Positions 57,017 through 64,000 of a stretch of 64,000 bases of DNA are shown here, piece by piece. The translations under genes were made by a program, and so were the position numbers. The stretch comes from Apoda limacodes (Eukaryota; Arthropoda; Insecta; Lepidoptera; Limacodidae). Location: NCBI GenBank assembly GCA_946406115.1, contig OX291561.1, positions 7,866,273-7,930,272 on the forward strand, given 5' to 3'. The notes beneath the pieces are model-generated. The model did not search any database and was not told the origin of the DNA. It was given only the letters and a program-made list of their open reading frames with translations. Numbering within the stretch: position 1 is the stretch's first letter; each line of letters opens with the position of its first letter.

Positions 57017-59465
57017 CTCGTAAAATCGTGTCACGCATGATGAGCCAAACCAATATACCCAGCCAAAGACAATTTATCGAAGAGGGAAGCTGTCAGGATC
57101 TGCGTCAGACATGCGGGCAGACACTAATTTGACCCCAATATAATTCTGTTAAGTAAGTAATAGCCCTGAATTGGACACCAATTGATCTGACAACATTAGG
57201 GAACTTTACAAATAACTCCGTTTTCAGTGTTGATTTACTCAGCAGTATTGCCAACTTGATACGTCGGCTGAGTATTAAAATTGTAGGGATTTTTATAAAA
57301 TATTGCTACATTTATTAGGGTCCACTTTACGTAGTTGTCTAGTATCTCATCTGTGATCAGGGCGTAAATCTGATGAGTAACGTTGATAGCTTCCGGTCGC
57401 CAGAACTCACCTCTCAAACTTGTTGTATGCTGTCTGCTTAGTAAAGTTGTCTTCGTCATTCATCAAAAATTATTCGTGTTTGATTGTTATGCTATGCAAT
57501 TACTTCTAATAAGTCACTTCTACTCATATATATTTATTACTGAGAGCTGCGAATATTTATTTTAATTCAAGATATTAACTTGGCTAAAGTATTACTTGTT
57601 TTTTTTTGTTTTTATCTTGTTATTTATTGTTATTTTATATAAAATATTTTTATCGTATACAAACTTACATTTGCATTTCACCGTGACATATCGATGTATA
57701 GGTGAATATTTTTTGGTATTAAACTTTTAACACACTTAAAAAACTACCAAAAGTCTTCAAGACCTGATTTTCCTAATGGGCGAACTATTTACCTATACTT
57801 TTCTACGGAACAATTGATAGGCGCGTCACTCACACTAATTTGATATAAAAAAAATGTATTTGTGGCTGACGCTCACAATTTAATGCACGTTGATCGGGGT
57901 AGGACAAACCATCACAATTTCCATTTACCTATATTTCAGATAGAATTAGGATAAAACTGCCATTTCCTTTTTCATACTTCAGCGTGTAGGGCCAATTCTT
58001 TATTGTTTGCGGCTTCCGTATAACTTAACGCGCCTCCCCATAGATATCTACACAGAAAGCCTCTCTATAGTCTTCAGCCTCAGAAGATGAAGCTGATTGT
58101 TGTATAAGTGTTCGCCTCTATATTGTCTATCTTTCCTAGTTTGGATAGGATATAGCAGGGACCATGAATGATTTTTACTGACGATTTATATAGTCGTGTG
58201 CTATTGAAACTCTTTATATATTGACCAAATTTGACACAATTTTGGTTGGTCCCCATTACAGAAGTCCCCATATATTGTCTTGGCCACCAGACTTGAATCG
58301 CAGCTGCATTGACCATATGACCATCTTGTGATGTGAATATCTTTTCTATACTAGCTAATTCATCTCTAGGATTGATGTTATGAACAGAAGCGTCTCCAGG
58401 GTTAACCTTTGCGATATCTTATGCGTTTCTTATTTAGCTTAGATTTAGATAATATAAACAAACTTTACGTCACACAAAAATTACTCGTCACACACAACGT
58501 CACGCACATGCCTAACGCAGAGAGGCCTGTTCCAATCAGTGAATAAGTAACTTGTACATTACAATTGTTGGGACAGCGGTGGCAAGTTTTCTAGTACGTT
58601 AGGAATTTCAAACGTAGGTACAAAGTGTTAAATGTGAAGTCAGTGTAAACTTCTAATACCACAAAACATAAAATATTACCTCCGCCTTGTTCTGAATGGC
58701 CACTCTAAAATGTACAAGGAAATAAGTTTGTTATGGCAACACCGTTTATAGCCATAAACTACAGCAATAACAAGTTCCTAAAATAGTCCAACGAATTGCT
58801 TAGACGCAGCGGCGCATTTTGGACGCGACGCAGTAGGAGAGTCAATCTAAACTCGGTAGTGCCGCGTTCCAAATTTGGACACTGCAATACAAAATGCACC
58901 CGCGTCGCAAGCGTCTGCGCCCACCCGTTGCTGAAAACATAAACTTCTATTTTCAAAATTCTCCTGCCGAGCGCCGCTTTGATGTCTTTGCCAACGTTTT
59001 TTCTTTCTTTTTTTTTATGGACTATAGACTAAGATTTTGATTTATTATGTTTATAATCTGTACCTTCATTAGTAAGTACATAAAATATTTAAATATATTC
59101 ACTAAAAAAATTAAAATATAGCGTTTCTTATAAATAATAAAATAATCAAATATGTAGGTACAACATACAAAAAATACCTAAGATCTGAGATATGAGATAT
59201 GAGTTGGATAAAAAAATATCAATGGTACTCAATTCAAACAGGCAAATATTCTTAGCTTAGGTAGGTACTCCGCGGTTATTATTCTCTAACAGTAGATAGG
59301 TAAAATATGAAAATAGACACATCGGGTTGGTTGGACCCTATGCTATCCTCCCAGCCTTCAAACATTCCGACTGTTGAGCCACCGGGCTCCAGCCTTTTCT
59401 AACCTTGGGCACCGAATAATAGTAGTAGAGTCTTGAGTGAGTGCGATTTGGGCCATAGTCTGTCA
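57017..59465. other. Intergenic, mostly unassigned
   Basis: 58080-58320 has a minus frame (MVNAAAIQVWWPRQYMGTSV...) and 57235-57459 another, neither recognised. 58790-58930 contains repeated GCGACGC/GCGTCGC motifs in opposite orientation, possibly a worn MITE. 58465-58510 has three CGTCAC motifs. Confidence 0.35.
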
Positions 59466-59625
59466 TGCAGGAGCAGTATGGGGTTCTTCAAGAAAGAAAT
59501 TATTAGATAATTTAAGAGTAGCGCGCAAGTGATTTCCCAGGTGTTTCAAGCGTCCATAGGCTAGGTGACCTCTTACCATCAAGTTGACCGCAAGTTTGTT
59601 TGACACCTTAATGGTATAAAAACAC
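59466..59625 (+). mobile_element. LINE-A 3' end
   Basis: GTATGGGGTTCTTCAAGAAA, CAAGCGTCCATAGGCTAGG and TTTGACACCTTAATGGTATA. Confidence 0.8.
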
Positions 59626-59721
59626 ACACGTCTTTTTGACGTATGCAGATTTCCTCACGATGTTTTTTTACACCTAAAAGTCAGTGTAGTATAAGATCAA
59701 GTACTTCATGCACAGTGCGGT

Positions 59722-59895
59722 TTGAGTAAATATATGAGGTTCCTTAAGGAAAGAGATTGATAAGATTTTCAACGGTTAGGCAACGCGCGAGTAATGCTAC
59801 TGGTATTGCAAGCTTTCATACACTCATCCATGCGGTGACTGCTTAGCATCATATAGGCCGTAAACTTGTTTGCCACCTTGGTGGTATTAAAAAAA
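59722..59895 (+). mobile_element. LINE-A 3' end
   Basis: GAGGTTCCTTAAGGAAAGAG, GCAACGCGCGAGTAATGC, TTGTTTGCCACCTTGGTGGT and poly-A. More diverged than the copy 100 bases upstream. Confidence 0.75.
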
Positions 59896-60254
59896 CCTTA
59901 TAGTTTAAAAAAGACTGGAACACACTGGATTAAGGCAGACTTTCAAACTACAAGGCAATCAGATGTCTATTGATTGGTTTGGTTGCCCTTATAGATTTCC
60001 TTTCACTTGCATTCACTCATCCATAGATAGATACATAGATTGCAGCGTTTCAGTCACCCCTCACTATATGAGCAATAAAAAAAACGTACATTAACAAGAT
60101 CGCGTTACGTTGGGATCGGTTTCCGACGCACTTGTCTGCGCTCACTGCCGACGGAAGCGGTTTGTTGTTCTGCCATTTTGTATCCGACACAGTACACAGT
60201 ATAACAAGTGCGGCAGTAGATCAGCTTATAAGATACTTTTATGTTTATTCTTTT
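59896..60254. other. Unclassified, CpG-richer patch
   Basis: 60105-60200 opens frames on both strands (minus: KMAEQQTASVGSERRQVRRK). Possibly an old repeat; not identified. Confidence 0.3.
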
Positions 60255-60480
60255 CTGCTTTATCTTATCGCGAAGACGTCCACTGTCTAACGTAGGTCTC
60301 CTACATTTTGTCATAACGTCCGGTCCTCATTCAGTAGCTTCTTGTAGTTTTATTCAGGTCCCCCGTGCACCTGGTAAGAGACCGTCTTACACTACCGTAT
60401 TCCATTTCGTAGTCGCCTCGTCGTTTCGCCAGAACCTTCCTTCTACATTATTGTCTGTCATGCAGAACTGAAGTAGTTTG
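60255..60480 (-). mobile_element. Possible LINE 3'-end remnant
   Basis: The minus strand at 60305-60275 reads GGAGACCTACGTTAGACAGT then GGACGTCTTCGCG. This resembles the EAYVQQWTS end of RTE LINEs (TAYVQQWT-type codons). Upstream segments do not align well. Confidence 0.3.
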
Positions 60481-61931
60481 GTGAAAAGAGGCTTCCACAT
60501 CGCCAGCTCCGCTTATTATTTATTATAAAAAAGGATACTGATGATCCTCATAGAGTAGCCAATTGTTTTATATAGAAATTAGTACTTTATCGCCACCACA
60601 AGCCTAAATTCGCTCAGCGAGCTTTAGGAAGGACTATGTTTGGACTTTATTTAAAGCATATGATCAGAAATAAAGAAATCTGACGAAGAGAACCAGCCCG
60701 CAGAATAAGCATTTGTCGCTGAACCAATAGCTGTCGGGGCAGACTACTTTTGTAGAGCAGACTACGGATCGGCGAACGCAGTAGGCGTCGCCTTTTATTC
60801 TGGTGGACTGACGAACTGAAAAGGTAGCTGGAAGTGGATGGGTGAGAAAGGTGGAGGACAGTGTGGTAACGTCCATTGGGAAAAGCCAGATTGATTGAAT
60901 AATTTATCCATGATGCTACCTTGATCCTAATATCAGAATTAGAAAACTGTAATGTAATTTTCATACAGTAAATGATAAACTTTTATTTGCGCTACTGTAA
61001 CCATGTACGTTACTGGCCGGCGCGTGCGCATAGCAATTAGGGCAGACTCCTGCGCAGTTCCAGTCCGCTCCCTTGTTTAAATTTAGAACACATCACCGGT
61101 ACCGTAACGCAGTTAACTTGTGTTCAAACATGGTTAAACTTCAAACCTTCAGTTCTAAGTAATAACTGTAAAACGATCTAACGCTGCGAGTTCGCTGAAA
61201 GCTGTAATAATGTTGTTCCATGTCTTTACTGTTTTTAACTATTGATAAAAGTATACCATGTATTTTTACAGTTGATATTTATTTCTGTTACTGTAAAAAT
61301 TAAACTGTCAAACACTCGTTCCGAAACGGTTGGAAATAGTACATTACTGGCGCGGCCCGCAAATGCAGCATAACCGGGCGATCGTGAGTATGCGGGATGA
61401 GGCATGGCCAAGGCACGCATCATAGAGTCTGGTTATGCTGAATTGAAGCCAAGGCTTGTATAGTGCTTATCTCAAAAATGCGTGTAAAAAATTATTACTT
61501 ATACTAATACTAATTATAGTGACAACTGTATTGACAATAGTAAAAATAGTTCAGGTAATTTGGCCGCCAATTCGCCGCGTTCAATTGTCGATTTTTTAAA
61601 TTTCAGTAAAAATAATTTGATGGCGCATTCTTTTCTCAGTGACAAATTTTAAATAAACTTGATTTCAATAGTATTAATGGTCGGGCTTAAACAAGTTTAT
61701 TTTTATTTTCAAATTTCATATTTGACCGCTTGAGCGCTCAAGTGGTTAAATATAAAATATTACGGGTCGCTCTCTGATACCGTACTGCAAGTACGATTTA
61801 TCCCAGTAAGATATGGACGCATTTCGTAGCATGTTTGAGAAAAGTAACTTTACCGGGCGTTAGTTATTACTTGACAGAGAGTAAAAGTGAAGTGGAACGT
61901 GTCGCCTAAATCGTATTCTCGGAACTCAGCA
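60481..61931. other. Intergenic, unassigned
   Basis: 60660-60900 reads like an eroded LINE but without a firm motif. 61000-61060 and 61340-61400 are CpG-rich. CAGCATAACC (61366) is answered by GGTTATGCTG about 65 bases later. Confidence 0.35.
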
Positions 61932-62655
61932 TAGTCCATTGAAATGTTACAATTTAAGGACCGAATATTGTATTTGTTAAAGGACGCAATTTTATTTTTA
62001 GAACATGGGTGGGGGGTAAATATTAGCTTAATCTCAAGTTTGAGGGGTCGCAACCCTTGTCATTCGGCCGCCATCTTAGAAAAAGGGGTGAAAACACTTT
62101 TTTCGCGATATCTTGGAAACTATGCGTCTTACAAAAAATTCGTAAAGACATAATTTGTAGCAAATTGTTTTGCCTTCAAATATGTTTGCCACCTATGAGG
62201 TAGAGTCTGTAGGCGCGTTTTTTTTACGTGACATCCTGAATTAGCTGGTGGTAACGCGCTATTACTGAGTGAGAAAGTTGATCCATCTTTGCTCACTCTT
62301 GTTGGCGAACGTTTTTTCATAGCTTTATACGGCGGTAATAAAGACGGCTCACTAGACGGCACTTTTTTGCTTATAACTTCTTTAATTTTTAATTTAGGTC
62401 AAAAAGTTATATACACATATTTGTAGGCAAAACAATTTGCTACAAATTATGTGTTTACGAATTTTTGTAAGCGCACAGTTTCCAAGATATCGCGAGAAAA
62501 GTGTTTTCACCCCTTTTTCTAATATGGCGGCCGAATGACAAGGGTGGCGACCCCTCAAACTTGAGGTTAAGCTAATATTGACCCCCACACATGTCCCAAA
62601 AATAAAATTGCGTCCTCTAACAAATGCAAAGCTCATGTAACATTTCAATGGACTA
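61932..62655. mobile_element. 724-bp foldback element with about 250-bp arms
   Basis: The left arm (61932-62187) and right arm (62408-62655) are inverted copies, close to 90 percent by eye over most of their length. The ends are TAGTCCATTGAAATGTTAC. Shared blocks include GAGGGGTCGC, GTCATTCGGCCGCCAT, GGGGTGAAAACACTTTT and GATATCTTGGAAACT. TA, and outside it GCA, flank both ends. The 220-bp centre is unique and codes for nothing recognised. Confidence 0.82.
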
Positions 62656-62884
62656 GCAATAAACACAACTTTACAATTAAGTATTTAATAGATTAAATCA
62701 TATGCTCTTAATAATTTTGTTACTAGACAGACAATTTTATTTTTCTTATCATATTTTGTAGCCAAAAGAAAGAAAACAAAATCTTTTGGCTTCATGTGCT
62801 TGCTATTGACCCAAATGATTGTAAACCATATTCTCACGTAGTTCAATGACATTCTGAGATTGTATGGAAAAAAAATATTATCGT
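62656..62884. other. No gene recognised
   Basis: AT-rich spacer. Confidence 0.4.
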
Positions 62885-63400
62885 AATGGTTAACAAGTTT
62901 TTGCCCTGGGTTTCGCTTACGGAGATTAACCTAGATAAAAATCATCCTATGTAATATTCCTGCGACAAAAATCAAAAGGGGTAGAAAGTTTAAATAACAA
63001 TTTGATATTTTTTAAATGAAACTCATGTTATTTTGTATTAAGTTTTGTTTGGTTAAATATAAGGAATGAGATAATTTATAGATTTCGGAAAATCATCCCT
63101 TACTTAGAAAATTATTTTTTTATAAATACAAATAAATAAGCTTATATTTCGAAATAAACCCATGAAAATTCGTAAGAATACCTATAGAATTTTAGTTGCA
63201 AAAAGGCGTAATAATGACGAATTTCAGAATTTTTAGAAAATCGTCCCCTAAGGGAGCAAAATACCGGAAGAAAGTTTTTTATGAAACCTTTGTATGAAAG
63301 TTACACCGCTTGATCGACAGGAAAAGTTAGAAAGCTAATATCATTTCACTTATTGATATTGGCGAATATCATCGAAACTTTCCCTTATAATGCCGTTAGT
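62885..63400 (-). repeat. Repeat C copy
   Basis: Reversed blocks GAAAATCATCCC (63088), GAAAATCGTCCCCTAAGGG (63236) and AAACCTTTGTATGAAAG match the plus-strand copy at 37900. Confidence 0.55.
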
Positions 63401-63814
63401 CAGCAGGTGAAATCGCGTGAGAAAGTAAGTTGAATAGGCGGATATATAACTATAACTACGCGTGCTATAATGTTACTCAATAATAACTTACTATATATAC
63501 TATATACTTAATACACGTGTAGTTCGTATCAAAGCAAGTGGAATGAATGCATTATGCTATTACTTAGGGAAAGTAACTTCTATCTTTACTCGCAGACCGA
63601 TTTTATAATTATTCTGATTTGAATAAGATATGGTGTAAAAGGTTTAGTTAAGTATTAGGTATTCCCCCCGGTTTCATCCGTAGAGATTTGTTTCTGAAAT
63701 CGCTTTTCGACAGCCTTTCCTCAAAATGAAGGTCGGTTAAACGGTTAAAAAGTAACATGCCAACAGGTTGCTTACGAATTTACATTACAGTTGTTTTTTA
63801 TATAAAATTTATAT
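63401..63814. other. No gene recognised
   Basis: AT-rich. Confidence 0.4.
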
Positions 63815-63872
63815 ACCTACCAAGGTGGAAAACAACCATACGAGCCGCCTGATGTAAGGCGGTCTCCTTTGG
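63815..63872 (-). mobile_element. LINE-A tail only
   Basis: ATACCTACCAAGGTGGAAAA then ACCATACGAGCCGCCTGATG, a diverged tail. Confidence 0.6.
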
Positions 63873-64000
63873 ACTTTTTACATTAAAATTCAAGAATATA
63901 CATATATTTTGACTTTGACTCTGCTTCAGAATTCTAGCGTTTTGTGTTCTCGAGAAATTTCAGTATTAGTCTTTTGTTTAGTCTACTGAGATGTGCCGAG

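Noticed and set aside
60647..60964. 105-codon minus frame as a gene
   Set aside because: The plus strand reads more like eroded retroelement; no domain on the minus frame.

Overview
The window looks like a piece of a moth or butterfly (Lepidoptera) nuclear genome. It is AT-rich, has no operons or ribosome-binding sites, has splice signals, and is dominated by interspersed repeats I recognise from lepidopteran genomes. These include a repeat with GGGTTCCGTACC ends, Helitron-like elements, the 'caaacaagcttacgg' LINE tail, tRNA-headed and 5S-headed SINEs, and many short inverted-repeat elements. I cannot name the species.

There is one gene I can identify. On the minus strand near the left edge is a CDKN1/p27-family cyclin-dependent kinase inhibitor, the orthologue of insect dacapo. 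Exon 1 (ending at 6145) carries the 5' UTR and ends exactly with the start ATG. Intron 1 runs 6144-4653. Exon 2 (4652-4196) encodes an N-terminal tail, the whole CDK-inhibitory domain and a Ser/Pro-rich linker. It ends inside what looks like a PCNA-binding degron, so the C-terminus needs a further exon to the left or beyond the window. Upstream of exon 1 are two E2F-type sites and two CCAAT boxes, as in cell-cycle genes.

The rest (about 6.4-64 kb) is intergenic or intronic DNA built from transposon debris. LINE family A is represented by about 14 pieces, nearly all 3' ends, plus one longer copy at 29776-31024 with reverse-transcriptase motifs. LINE family B, a second jockey-like family, has decayed coding remnants at 9640-10620 and 15800-16260. 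An RTE-like LINE remnant lies at 51830-52500. Helitron-like copies with A|TC...CTAG|T junctions lie at 11725, 20011 and 54966. There are two 5S rRNA-headed SINE copies, nested hAT elements (one with a perfect 8-bp target duplication), a Harbinger-type MITE, a Tc1/mariner-type MITE and a 724-bp foldback element. Tandem arrays include an 860-bp 26/27-bp minisatellite, a six-copy 159-bp array, two 42-bp arrays and a 10-bp array.

Three places have promoter- or exon-like character without an identified protein: 27790-27889 (GC-rich leader ending in a GTGAGT donor), 37490-37640 (NRF1-like and X-box-like motifs) and 14676-15037 (GC-rich open block followed by AATAAA on the minus strand). I found no bacterial genes, CRISPR arrays, rRNA genes or intact tRNA genes, and no convincing new enzymatic or defence system. 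The most interesting items are the dacapo gene layout and the 5S-headed SINE.
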